NCBI GenBank assembly: GCA_018400295.1
Contig: JAGYMZ010000002.1
Span: forward strand, 104,581-168,580
Direction: 5' to 3'
DNA length: 64,000 bases
DNA from: Bacteroidales bacterium
GTDB taxonomy: Bacteria; Bacteroidota; Bacteroidia; Bacteroidales; B18-G4
Shown here: piece after piece, positions 10,303 through 19,633 of the stretch
Layout of the letters: each line of letters opens with the position of its first letter
Numbering within the stretch: position 1 is the first letter of the stretch
Program-made: the position numbers and the translations under genes
Notes under the pieces: model-generated
Databases searched by the model: none
Told to the model about the DNA's origin: nothing
The model's input: the letters and a program-made list of their open reading frames with translations, nothing else

Positions 10303-12578
10303 TCTTCGTGGTGATGTTCGTGTTCCGTGGTATTGATACGATGGATCGTGTATCGCAATCCTGCGTAGACACGAATACCGGTTACCGGTCCCCATACCAA
10401 AGATGAGTCAAAATAACCCCCGAACGGGTTATCGTAAGCAATGACCGGATCATCCTGACGAAATCCGGTCAGATTATCCCCGCCTATGTATACATCCCAC
10501 TTTTTCAGTTTTTTGGTGACCTGTGCATTGATGATGGTGTAGACCGGTGATTGCTTCTGGCGTTGATATCTTGCAGGGTTTTTGTCTGTGTCCGGTATCC
10601 GGGCATCCCCGTTGATATGTGTGGTGAGGTTAAATTGCCATGCATCGTTTTTGGTGGCATAGGAAAGGTTCAGCAATCCTTTGAACCGGTTTACAAAAGG
10701 TTGCCGGCGCAGCTCTTTATTGATGGTCATTTTAACGAAATTGTACCGGTATGCCAGGAGCAGGTCCAGTCCTTCGAACACTTCATAATTCACTTCCAGC
10801 TGGGCGCTGTTGGAATATGATTTTCCGTTTAAATTATATATATAAATGCTTTGCGGATCGGCATCCCGGTCAATAATGAGCCTGTCCTGGAAATCTGTCC
10901 TGTAAAACTCAGCATGGATAGACAATTCCCTGCCCAGCGGGTAAAGGAATTGGGTGAAATTCATGCCATAATTCGCTGCTTTTTCAATGTTGGGTTCTTC
11001 CCGGATGATAAGTTTCCTGGAAGTTGCCAGGATATAATTATTTTCCGCGATCACATTGGGAGAACGGTAGCCTTTGCCGGCTGAGACACGCATAATGAGC
11101 CCATTGGTGATGTCATATTTGAAGTGAAACCGGGGTGTATAAAGCATCCCGAAGATGTTATGGCGGTCGGCCCGTATCCCTGCCAGAACCGTCAGTTTTC
11201 CGGAGGGCTTGAAGGTATATTCGGCAAAAATTCCCGGAACGGTTTCTTTCCTGATAAAAGTGCTGTCGTTCAGAACTTCGTCATAATTATCGATCATCAG
11301 CCCCATCCCTGATGTGATCTGATGTTTTTGTTCCCTGAAGCCGGCCTGATAGATCAAAGAACCGAAATAATTGTTTTCTGACGCGTCATAGGTGTTCAAC
11401 CCAAAAAAGGATCCCTGGTTATGGTAAACATAGGTGTGCAGGAATGCGAGCGAGCCCTGCTCTCCAAGCAGCACGGCTCCTTTGGCAAAGGCTTCATAAC
11501 GGATCGTTTCTATGCCAATGCCGTAGGGGTTCGTTGTATTTCTTTCCTGGTTGCGTTCAAAATCCCATTGTCCTCCGCTGCGGTCCTCATAAAGCCCCTT
11601 GATGCCAAGTTGCAGATGAAAATTCGTATGGTTTTCATATTTCCACCTGTTAAAGAGCTGGTATTGTTTCGTGAGGGGCTGGTCAAGGAAGGAGTCCCCG
11701 TTGATATCGGTTTTATTGGACATATTTTCCGCGTGTCCGAAAAGCATGGTGCTCCAGGATCCGTTCAGATTGGTACCGGCATTGAAATTCGCTTCCAGTT
11801 TTTGTTCATGGTCGGCATACAGGTTAAGGAAAAACAATTCATCGTTGTCCGGTTTTTTATATTCTACGTTTATATGCCCTGTAATGGATTCATAGCCGTT
11901 CCGGACCGAGGCGGCACCTTTGGAGACCTGGATGGATTCCATCCATTGACCGGGGATGTAGCTCATGCCGTATGCAGAGGCCAGGCCCCGGATGTTTGGA
12001 AGGTTTTCCGTTTGTATTTGGCTGTATTTGCCGGCAAGTCCGAGCAAACGGATGTGTTTGGCCCCGGAAACGGCATCCGGGTAGGATACATCCACCGATG
12101 CATTGGTCTGAAAACTCTCGGCCAGATTACAGCATGCTCCTTTGTGGAGCTCATCCCGGGTAATATGAAATGTATTGACCGGGTCGATCCTGGATACAAA
12201 TCCGTCCGGAGATCTGTTCATGATAACGATCTCTTTGAGTTCATTGTGGATCTTCAGGTCGATCTCTATAAAATCCTGGCCGTGGGATATGGGAACTGTA
12301 TCCCTTTTAAAGCCTATATAGCTTATTATTAGCAGGGAATCGGTGTGCGGGTCACGGGGCAGGTGGAAATGCCCGTCAGGCCCCGTGACGGTTCCGTGTT
12401 GGGATCCTGCAAAATACACATGGGCTCCCGGGATGCTTTCCTCTTCCGGGTGCTCACCAGGATCATGGTCGTGATGGCCTTCTGTATGGTGATATATGAC
12501 GCCTTGTAATTCATTGACCTGGCCTTGTGCTGAAATACCCATGGCCAGGATAAGCGGCAATAAGATACATTTTTTCAT
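10299..12578 (-). CDS. TonB-dependent receptor with carboxypeptidase-like regulatory domain and His-rich N-terminus
   Basis: Plug/barrel features (ADRHNIFGMLYTPRFHFKYDITNGLIMRVSAGKGYRSPNVIAENN), CarbopepD_reg-like SIPGAHVYFAGSQHGTVTGPDGHFHLP, His-rich HHTEGHHDHDPGEHPEEE. Confidence 0.93.
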   Translation of the reverse strand: MKKCILLPLILAMGISAQGQVNELQGVIYHHTEGHHDHDPGEHPEEESIPGAHVYFAGSQHGTVTGPDGHFHLPRDPHTDSLLIISYIGFKRDTVPISHGQDFIEIDLKIHNELKEIVIMNRSPDGFVSRIDPVNTFHITRDELHKGACCNLAESFQTNASVDVSYPDAVSGAKHIRLLGLAGKYSQIQTENLPNIRGLASAYGMSYIPGQWMESIQVSKGAASVRNGYESITGHINVEYKKPDNDELFFLNLYADHEQKLEANFNAGTNLNGSWSTMLFGHAENMSNKTDINGDSFLDQPLTKQYQLFNRWKYENHTNFHLQLGIKGLYEDRSGGQWDFERNQERNTTNPYGIGIETIRYEAFAKGAVLLGEQGSLAFLHTYVYHNQGSFFGLNTYDASENNYFGSLIYQAGFREQKHQITSGMGLMIDNYDEVLNDSTFIRKETVPGIFAEYTFKPSGKLTVLAGIRADRHNIFGMLYTPRFHFKYDITNGLIMRVSAGKGYRSPNVIAENNYILATSRKLIIREEPNIEKAANYGMNFTQFLYPLGRELSIHAEFYRTDFQDRLIIDRDADPQSIYIYNLNGKSYSNSAQLEVNYEVFEGLDLLLAYRYNFVKMTINKELRRQPFVNRFKGLLNLSYATKNDAWQFNLTTHINGDARIPDTDKNPARYQRQKQSPVYTIINAQVTKKLKKWDVYIGGDNLTGFRQDDPVIAYDNPFGGYFDSSLVWGPVTGIRVYAGLRYTIHRINTTEHEHHHEE

Positions 12579-12688
12579 AGGGGTTGATTATGTATGATCT
12601 GCTTCATGTCCTCAGGGGAATGGAGAGGACCGGTCAAAAAATTTCAGTAATTTCCCGGAATGGTTCAGGAAAGCGGATGATCCGGTGT

Positions 12689-13120
12689 TTACGGGGCCGG
12701 GATCTTTTGCTTATGGTAAAGGATCACGATGTCTTTGCCCGTGATGGACTGAAAATGAACATAAAAGCCTGTTTTTCCGGACGGTTCGCGGAATTTTTTC
12801 ACAGGATCCGGAAAAACCGCTGCATGCAGTGACCCGGGCAAGGGATGGAGGAATGTGCTTTTTTCCGCTGTGTGATTTTCCAGCTGTATATTTTGTATGA
12901 TGGTCCGGCAACTGTGCAAATGTTCAACCATATTTTTATCATCCTGCTCCTGCTTATCATGGTGCGGGTTTTCGCAGCAGTCAAGACTTTTCTCCGGAAG
13001 GATCAGTTTTGCATGCGGATGCACATCACATATGTGTATCCGTACACTCATACCGGCCGTACCCGTGAGGTAAGCCAGGATAAGAAAAATGATGGTTATG
13101 TTACGAATGATGGTGTTCAT
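12689..13120 (-). CDS. Small secreted Cys/His-containing protein, HYC_CC_PP-like
   Basis: From ATG 13120: MNTIIRNITIIFLILAYLTGTAGMSVRIHICDVHPHAKLILPEKSLDCCENPHHDKQEQDDKN: signal peptide, HIC, CC, poly-His/acidic pattern; first gene of the metal operon. Confidence 0.6.
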   Translation of the reverse strand: MNTIIRNITIIFLILAYLTGTAGMSVRIHICDVHPHAKLILPEKSLDCCENPHHDKQEQDDKNMVEHLHSCRTIIQNIQLENHTAEKSTFLHPLPGSLHAAVFPDPVKKFREPSGKTGFYVHFQSITGKDIVILYHKQKIPAP

Positions 13121-13290
13121 TTTTCGGAAAACGTATGCAAAACTACCCAAAACCCATGGATCAACAAACATTTTCATAGATAAATTTATATATCTGTGAG
13201 CCGGATCAGCCCTTTTCACCCCAGGCTCCTTGCTTTGATCCTTATCCGTTTATCCTTTTACCGTTGGATTTGTGCCCGTTTAAAAACCGG

Positions 13291-13323
13291 TTTGATGACT
13301 TTATCAATAATTTACTATATTTG
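13291..13323 (+). promoter_or_regulatory. Putative Bacteroidota-type promoter (-33 TTTG, -7 TAnnTTTG) upstream of the enoyl-CoA hydratase gene
   Basis: TTTG at 13291-13294, 21-nt spacer, TATATTTG at 13316-13323, 26 bp before the ATG at 13349. Confidence 0.55.
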
Positions 13324-13348
13324 AAAACAACCAAAACAACGTATAAAC

Positions 13349-14116
13349 ATGGATTATAAAAACTTGGATGTTACAATCTCAGAAGGCATTGCACTTGTGA
13401 AGATAAGCAGGCCTGAAGCACTTAATGCCCTGAATACCAATTTTTTTCTCGAGATGGATGATGTGATCTCATCGGTCTCCAATAATGTTGATGTTCAGGT
13501 AATGGTCATTACCGGAGAAGGCAAGGCATTTGTTGCCGGTGCGGATATTTCCGAAATGGTTGACAAATCGCCGGGGGAGGGGGAAGATTTTTCCCGTCTG
13601 GGGCAAAATACGTTCAGGGGACTGGAGCTCATGGAAAAACCGGTGATTGCTGCCGTCAACGGCTTTGCCCTTGGAGGCGGACTGGAACTGGCCATGGGCT
13701 GCGATTTTCGTATTGCCAGTACCAAAGCCAAATTCGGACAACCCGAGGTAAACCTTGGGATGATCCCCGGTTATGCCGGCACCCAGCGGCTCTCCCGGCT
13801 GGTTGGACTGGGGGATGCCCTGTATTTGCTCATGAGCGGTGAGATGATCGATGCACAGGATGCCCTGCGGATCGGATTGGTTCAGAAACTTGTTGAACCG
13901 GATGATCTTATGGAGGAGGTCATGAAAATCGCAAAGACGATTGCTTCAAAAGGCCCCAAGGCTGTCAGGAAAGTTAAGTTCGTAACCCGTGATGGTTTCC
14001 TGAGCACTTTCCGTGAAGGATGCGCGCTGGAATCAAAGTATTTCGGCTCCCAGTTCAAAGATGAAGGGGAAGAAGGCATGAGAGCCTTCCTGGAAAAGCG
14101 GAAACCCAATTGGTAA
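13349..14116 (+). CDS. Enoyl-CoA hydratase/isomerase family protein (crotonase)
   Basis: ARPEALNALN-type start, ITGEGKAFVAGADISEM, EKPVIAAVNGFALGGGLELAMGCDFRIAS crotonase signature. Confidence 0.95.
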   Translation: MDYKNLDVTISEGIALVKISRPEALNALNTNFFLEMDDVISSVSNNVDVQVMVITGEGKAFVAGADISEMVDKSPGEGEDFSRLGQNTFRGLELMEKPVIAAVNGFALGGGLELAMGCDFRIASTKAKFGQPEVNLGMIPGYAGTQRLSRLVGLGDALYLLMSGEMIDAQDALRIGLVQKLVEPDDLMEEVMKIAKTIASKGPKAVRKVKFVTRDGFLSTFREGCALESKYFGSQFKDEGEEGMRAFLEKRKPNW

Positions 14117-14162
14117 TACACGCATAAAATCATATCCAAACAACTTAAATAAAATTTTATTT

Positions 14163-15500
14163 ATGAATTACGAAGATAGATTACAAAACGTTACTGTTCT
14201 GGGTGCGGCCGGTAAAATGGGAAGTGGTATCCTGTTGTTGACCGCCCTGGAAATGGCTGATCTTGGTCTGAAACCGGAGAACAGGTCTAAGTCCTTTGTC
14301 CTGAACGCCGTAGATATTTCCAATGATGCACTGAAAGGTGTGATGAAATATTTGCGTAAACAGGTGCTCAAGGCGGCAGAAAAGAAAACGGTACTTTTGC
14401 GAAAGATGTATCAGGACAGGGAGGACCTGATCGAAAACTCAGACATAATCCATCAATACGTAGAAGATGTTTTGAGCATCGTCCATCCCACCCTGAGGAT
14501 CGAATCAGCGTATGATTCCCGGCTGATCTTTGAAGCTGTCAATGAAAACAAGGATTTGAAAGTCAAACTGTTCAGCCAGATCGATAAACACAATCCGGAA
14601 GACCCATGGTTTTTTACCAACACGTCCTCGGTCCCAATCGGGATCATTGATCAGGAAGCCAATCTGGGCGGGCGCATCCTGGGTTTCCATTTTTACAACC
14701 CCCCTGCCGTTCAGAAACTGGTTGAATTGATCCTTTCGGATAATACCCTGGAGGAAGTCAGAAAATTTGCGCTTGCGTATGCCGGAAAATTAAGAAAAGT
14801 AGTGGTGCCTTCTAACGATGTTGCCGGTTTTATCGGTAACGGACATTTTATGAGGGATGCGCTTTATGGTATCCGGGAGGCGGAAAGGCTCGCCAAGGAT
14901 ATGCCGTATATTACTGCAATATATTTGGTCAATAAGGTCACACAGGACTTTCTGGTCCGGCCTATGGGTATTTTCCAGCTCATCGATTATGTCGGGATCG
15001 ATGTCGTCCGTTTCATTATGCAGGTCATGGATCCGCATATGAAAGATGAGGAATTGCATAGCCCGCTCCTTGACATGTATGTTGAACAGGGCATCAGGGG
15101 CGGTCAGAATCCCGACGGTTCCCAGAAAGACGGGTTTTTTAGGTATGAGAAAGGAAAGATCGCTGCGATATACGGGCCCTACGTTAAAAAGTACATACCT
15201 GTGGATGAGATACAGGAAACGGCGGAAGAGCGTTTTGGAGAAATACCCGGGTCCTATATACCGTGGAAGGCCACCCTTAAAATGAAGGATAAAGACGCTG
15301 CCCTGAAAGCGTTTTTCGATGAGCTGAAAACCATGGATACACTCGGGGCAAAACTGGCCGTGAGGTATGGCAGGCGATCCAAAGAGATCGGGGAAAAGCT
15401 AGTCCGCGATAATGTAGCCCGCAGCGCTGAAGATGTGAACACGGTGTTGCTGACAGGGTTTTTCCATGCTTATGGACCCATCAATGAGTATTTTGATTAA
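14163..15500 (+). CDS. 3-hydroxyacyl-CoA dehydrogenase family protein (445 aa, long form)
   Basis: VTVLGAAGKMGSGI Rossmann motif, NTSSVPIGIIDQEANLGGRILGFHFYNPPAVQKLVELI, VVVPSNDVAGFIGNGHFMRDAL. Confidence 0.9.
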   Translation: MNYEDRLQNVTVLGAAGKMGSGILLLTALEMADLGLKPENRSKSFVLNAVDISNDALKGVMKYLRKQVLKAAEKKTVLLRKMYQDREDLIENSDIIHQYVEDVLSIVHPTLRIESAYDSRLIFEAVNENKDLKVKLFSQIDKHNPEDPWFFTNTSSVPIGIIDQEANLGGRILGFHFYNPPAVQKLVELILSDNTLEEVRKFALAYAGKLRKVVVPSNDVAGFIGNGHFMRDALYGIREAERLAKDMPYITAIYLVNKVTQDFLVRPMGIFQLIDYVGIDVVRFIMQVMDPHMKDEELHSPLLDMYVEQGIRGGQNPDGSQKDGFFRYEKGKIAAIYGPYVKKYIPVDEIQETAEERFGEIPGSYIPWKATLKMKDKDAALKAFFDELKTMDTLGAKLAVRYGRRSKEIGEKLVRDNVARSAEDVNTVLLTGFFHAYGPINEYFD

Positions 15501-16762
15501 TGCAAAACAAAAAACAACTTATGAAACTGAGAAAAAAGATATATATGACCGCCGGTTACAATACCATATCGCTGGGTACCGGCAGAAGTGAATTCAACCC
15601 TAAAAAGTCCCGCCCAGGTATAGAGCATTACATTAAAGAGGCGGGCCAGGGCACCCTGAAAAAGATCGGAGGTGCGAAAAATATTGACGAAGGGGTTATA
15701 GGAAATTTTATGGCAGCCCGTTTCAACAAACAGGGCAATTTGCCAGGATTTATCCCATACATCGATGAGGAATTGCAGTGGAAGCCATGTTCCAGTGTGG
15801 AAGGCGCCTGTGGTTCGGGGGCACTGGCACTGGTGGCCGGAATGAAGTCTGTGCTTGCTGACACCGCCGGCACCGTACTCACTGTCGGTGTGGAAGTACA
15901 GAATACCGTGAAAGCCATTTACGGTGCCGATATACTTGCGGGTGCCGGTTGGTTTCAAAAAAGAAAGAACGGCCACGCGTATTTCTTTCCGGGCCAGTTC
16001 AGCGACCGGGCCGGTGCATATTATGAAAAGTATGGTTACGAGCGGACACGCAAGGGCTTTGCCCGCTGGTTCCGGAATGCCATTGAGAATGCCCGCTTAT
16101 GCCCGACTGCGCAGGAGCATGAGAACAAGATATCCGACCTGGAGGGGCTGTATTTAAGCCGGGAACCCAACGGGAAATTTTTCGTAGACAACCTGACCGT
16201 TTTCGATTGCTCCAAGGTTTCCGACGGTGCTTCGGCTCTGGTCATCACATCAGAGGAAGGGTTGAAAAAATGCGGGATCGACCCGCAGGATGCTGTGGAG
16301 GTGGTCAGTTTCGCCCAGGTGGAGAGGGACGTGACCAAAGATCCGCCGGATTTGACCGAGTTGACGACCATCAAAAAGGCCGTGCACCGGGCTCTGGACG
16401 ATGCAGGCATCACCATTGACCAGCTGGGGACCATTGAGACGCACGACTGCTTCAGCATTGCGGGCATCCTGGCCGTGGAGGCGCTGGGTTATGCCAAACC
16501 CGGTGAAGGAGCGGATTTCGTGGCGGCCGGCCATACTGCCCGGGACGGCAGGATCCCAATCAACACCACCGGCGGATTGATCGGCTGGGGACACCCAACC
16601 GGCGCTACGGGTGTGCACCAGGCCGTGACCATGTGGGAGCAGCTCACCGGAAAGGCCGGCGAGGCGCAGATCGAAATGCCCGGGGACCGGCCATACGGCT
16701 TGACCATCAATATGGGTGGTGATGACGTAACGGTGGTGGCTACGGTGTATAAAAGGGGATAA
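15500..16762 (+). CDS. Thiolase family protein (SCP-x-like acetyl-CoA acetyltransferase)
   Basis: CSSVEGACGSGALALVAG catalytic Cys region, ETHDCFSIAGILAVEALG, NTTGGLIGWGHPTGATGVHQ; start overlaps the previous stop. Confidence 0.9.
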   Translation: MQNKKQLMKLRKKIYMTAGYNTISLGTGRSEFNPKKSRPGIEHYIKEAGQGTLKKIGGAKNIDEGVIGNFMAARFNKQGNLPGFIPYIDEELQWKPCSSVEGACGSGALALVAGMKSVLADTAGTVLTVGVEVQNTVKAIYGADILAGAGWFQKRKNGHAYFFPGQFSDRAGAYYEKYGYERTRKGFARWFRNAIENARLCPTAQEHENKISDLEGLYLSREPNGKFFVDNLTVFDCSKVSDGASALVITSEEGLKKCGIDPQDAVEVVSFAQVERDVTKDPPDLTELTTIKKAVHRALDDAGITIDQLGTIETHDCFSIAGILAVEALGYAKPGEGADFVAAGHTARDGRIPINTTGGLIGWGHPTGATGVHQAVTMWEQLTGKAGEAQIEMPGDRPYGLTINMGGDDVTVVATVYKRG

Positions 16763-16880
16763 GACTGCAGAGTTGTGCGCAAGCTCGTTTTCGGGTTGCA
16801 TTATGGGCTCCAGTTATGCAATGTGTAATATTATTCATATATTTGAGGAGAACCGAAGTTGAATCATAAATCCTGATATT

Positions 16881-17546
16881 ATGAAAAATTTTGCTGTTGT
16901 ACTGTCCGGATGCGGTGTTTTTGACGGAGCAGAGATCCATGAGGCTACGCTGACCATGTGGGCGATCATGAAGCATGGTGGCACGTACCAGGTCTTTGCG
17001 CCGGACATCGATCAGCACCATGTGATCAATCATATAACGGGGGAAGAAATGGATGAAAAACGGAATGTCCTGGTGGAATCCGCCCGGATCGCCAGGGGTG
17101 TTATCCGGGATCTCAAGGAATACAACCCCGCGGATTTCGATGCCATTATTTTCCCCGGTGGTTTTGGTGCCGCCAAGAATTTATCCACCGTTGCTTTTGA
17201 CGGACCAGATGCCAAGGTTGATCCGGAGGTTGAACGCGCCGTGAAGGAAACCCATCAGGCAGGGAAACCCATCGGGGCTTTATGTATTGCTCCGGCGGTG
17301 ATCGCAAAAATATTGGGTAATGTAACCATTACGGTTGGCCAGGATGAAAGCACGATCGAAGCCATAGAGAAAATGGGGGCATCCCATGCGGAAACCACCC
17401 ACGGGGAAGTGATCGTTGACAAAAAGAACAAGATATATAGCAGCCCCTGTTATATGTTGGATGCCAACATATTGCAAATAGGGCAGGGGGTTGATCAGGT
17501 AGTCGAGAGGATGGTGGCAGATGTCATCCGGATGACATCTGGATGA
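16881..17546 (+). CDS. elbB: Isoprenoid biosynthesis glyoxalase ElbB
   Basis: MKNFAVVLSGCGVFDGAEIHEATLTMWAIMKHGG, FPGGFGAAKNLSTVAFDG, KPIGALCIAPAVIAKILG (DJ-1/PfpI-like). Confidence 0.95.
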   Translation: MKNFAVVLSGCGVFDGAEIHEATLTMWAIMKHGGTYQVFAPDIDQHHVINHITGEEMDEKRNVLVESARIARGVIRDLKEYNPADFDAIIFPGGFGAAKNLSTVAFDGPDAKVDPEVERAVKETHQAGKPIGALCIAPAVIAKILGNVTITVGQDESTIEAIEKMGASHAETTHGEVIVDKKNKIYSSPCYMLDANILQIGQGVDQVVERMVADVIRMTSG

Positions 17547-17554
17547 CATCTGCC
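17516..17554. repeat. Palindromic 11-bp-unit repeat element, copy 1 (GGCAGATGTCATCCGGATGACATCTGGATGACATCTGCC)
   Basis: Perfect 14-bp outer inverted arms 17516-17529/17541-17554 with an 11-bp GGATGACATCT unit between them; overlaps the elbB stop codon. Near-identical to 57464-57510 on the opposite strand. Confidence 0.9.
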
Positions 17555-17596
17555 ATCATTTTTCCTATATTTGTTTCATTCATTAACCTGTATACC

Positions 17597-18739
17597 ATGA
17601 ACTTTGAATTTTCTGAGGAGCACAAGATGATCCGTCAGGCGGCGCGGGATTATGCCCAGCGGGAGCTGCTGAAGGATGTTCTGGAAAGGGATGCGAAAGC
17701 TGAAATACCCTGGGACCATATTAAAAATCTGACCGAACTGGGATTTTTCGGCATGATGGTGAGCCCCGAATGGGGCGGCGGGGGAATGGATACAATATCG
17801 TATGTGCTCGCAATGGAAGAGCTGTCAAAGGTGGATTCGGCTACTGCCGTTATCCTGTCTGTTCACAATTCACTGGTGTGCTGGGGTGTTGAAAAGTACG
17901 GAACTCCAGAGCAGAAAGAAAAATTCCTCAGGCCTATGGGATCCGGGGAAAAAATCGGCGCATTTCTGCTGTCCGAACCTGAAGCGGGATCCGATGCCAC
18001 CCATCAGAGAACCGTTGCGGAAGACAAAGGTGATTATTACCTGCTCAACGGGACAAAAAACTGGATATCTAATGCCAACAGCGGCCAGATATATATTGTA
18101 ATAGCTCAGACACATCCGGAAAAAGGACATCATGGGATCAATGCTTTTATTGTGGATAAGGATACTCCCGGGATAACACTTGCACCCCATGAGGATAAAA
18201 TGGGTATGCGCAGTTCGGATACCCATTCGGTTATGTTCAGTGAAGCAAAAGTGCCCAGGGAAAACAGGATCGGAGAGGATGGCTTCGGATTCAAATTTGC
18301 CATGAAAGCCCTGGAAGGCGGACGTATCGGTATTGCTGCCCAGGCCCTGGGCATCGCTGCAGGTGCCATGGAACGTGCCGTTCAATATTCCAAAGAGCGA
18401 AAGGCTTTTGGTAAGTACCTTTCCCACCACCAGGCCATTGCTTTTAAATTGGCAGATATGGGCCTGAAGGTTGAAAATGCCCGGAACCTGATACTGAAAT
18501 CAGCATGGCATAAAGATAATGGACTGTCGTACGGAACCCTGAGTGCCATGGCCAAGCTGTATGCTGCCGACATGGCCATGGAGGTTACAACGGAAGCTGT
18601 TCAAATACTTGGAGGGTATGGATATGTAAAGGAGTATCATGTTGAAAGGCTGATGCGCGAAGCCAAACTTACCCAGATCTATGAGGGTACCTCGGAGATC
18701 CAAAAAATCATAATATCCAGGGAAATGTTGAGGGATTGA
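17597..18739 (+). CDS. Acyl-CoA dehydrogenase
   Basis: From ATG 17597: MNFEFSEEHKMIRQAARDYAQREL; LLSEPEAGSDATHQRTVAEDKGDYYLLNGTKNWISNA; YKLTQIYEGTSEIQ-type C-terminus. Confidence 0.96.
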   Translation: MNFEFSEEHKMIRQAARDYAQRELLKDVLERDAKAEIPWDHIKNLTELGFFGMMVSPEWGGGGMDTISYVLAMEELSKVDSATAVILSVHNSLVCWGVEKYGTPEQKEKFLRPMGSGEKIGAFLLSEPEAGSDATHQRTVAEDKGDYYLLNGTKNWISNANSGQIYIVIAQTHPEKGHHGINAFIVDKDTPGITLAPHEDKMGMRSSDTHSVMFSEAKVPRENRIGEDGFGFKFAMKALEGGRIGIAAQALGIAAGAMERAVQYSKERKAFGKYLSHHQAIAFKLADMGLKVENARNLILKSAWHKDNGLSYGTLSAMAKLYAADMAMEVTTEAVQILGGYGYVKEYHVERLMREAKLTQIYEGTSEIQKIIISREMLRD

Positions 18740-18850
18740 TCTTACTGACCCCCTCGGATGCTGCGCTGTGAGAAAACTTCATTTTATGATCAATGAATTT
18801 CTATCTTTGTGCCAAAATATCATGAACCATACCATAAAATTTCTTAAAAA

Positions 18851-19600
18851 ATGAAAATTTTAGTCTGTATCAGTAATGTACCGGATACAACTACCAAGAT
18901 CCGTTTTACAGATGACGATACCCGCTTCGATACTGCCAGTGTCCAGTGGATCATTAATCCCTGGGATGAACTGGCACTCACAAGGGCATTGGAACTGAAG
19001 GAGGGTTCCGGCGGGTCGATCGAAAAAGTTACGGTGGTTAATGTTGGGCCCAAAGAGTCCGAACCAACCATTCGGAAAGCCCTGGCCATTGGTGCTGATG
19101 ATGCTGTGCGCATAGATGCTGAACCTTTGGATGCCCATGTGGTGGCCGGGGAGCTTGCCGGGCATATCCGGAATAATCCTTACGATATCGTATTATGCGG
19201 TATTGATTCCAGTGATTATAACGGTTCGCTGGTGGGTGGAATGCTGGCTGAGTTGCTGGACCTGCCCTCGGTTTCTTCGGTATCAAAGCTGAATATTGAA
19301 AATGATGAAATTACAATAAACCGGGAAATTGACGGGGGCTCTGAAATTCTTTCCACGGAAACGCCATTCGTAGCCATTGTTCAAAAAGGAATTGCCCTGG
19401 AACCCAGAATACCTTCTATGAGAGGGATCATGATGGCAAGAAAGAAACCCCTGAATGTGGTTGAAGCGGCTGGTGCCGAACCCCTCACTGAATTTGTGAG
19501 ATTTGAACTGCCTCCTCCGAAGGCTGCCTGTAAAATGGTGGATGAGGAAAATATCAGAGAACTGGTAGCGCTTCTTCACAATGAGGCCAAAGTATTGTAA
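18851..19600 (+). CDS. etfB: Electron transfer flavoprotein subunit beta/FixA family
   Basis: MKILVCISNVPDTTTKIRFTDDDT…NPWDELALTRALELKE; adjacent to etfA. Confidence 0.95.
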   Translation: MKILVCISNVPDTTTKIRFTDDDTRFDTASVQWIINPWDELALTRALELKEGSGGSIEKVTVVNVGPKESEPTIRKALAIGADDAVRIDAEPLDAHVVAGELAGHIRNNPYDIVLCGIDSSDYNGSLVGGMLAELLDLPSVSSVSKLNIENDEITINREIDGGSEILSTETPFVAIVQKGIALEPRIPSMRGIMMARKKPLNVVEAAGAEPLTEFVRFELPPPKAACKMVDEENIRELVALLHNEAKVL

Positions 19601-19633
19601 ATAAAAATCGGTAAAAAATTAATACTAAATAGT

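Noticed and set aside
11421-12332. 303-aa ORF on + strand
   Set aside because: Antisense shadow of the TonB receptor gene; no recognisable domain and the opposite frame has clear homology.
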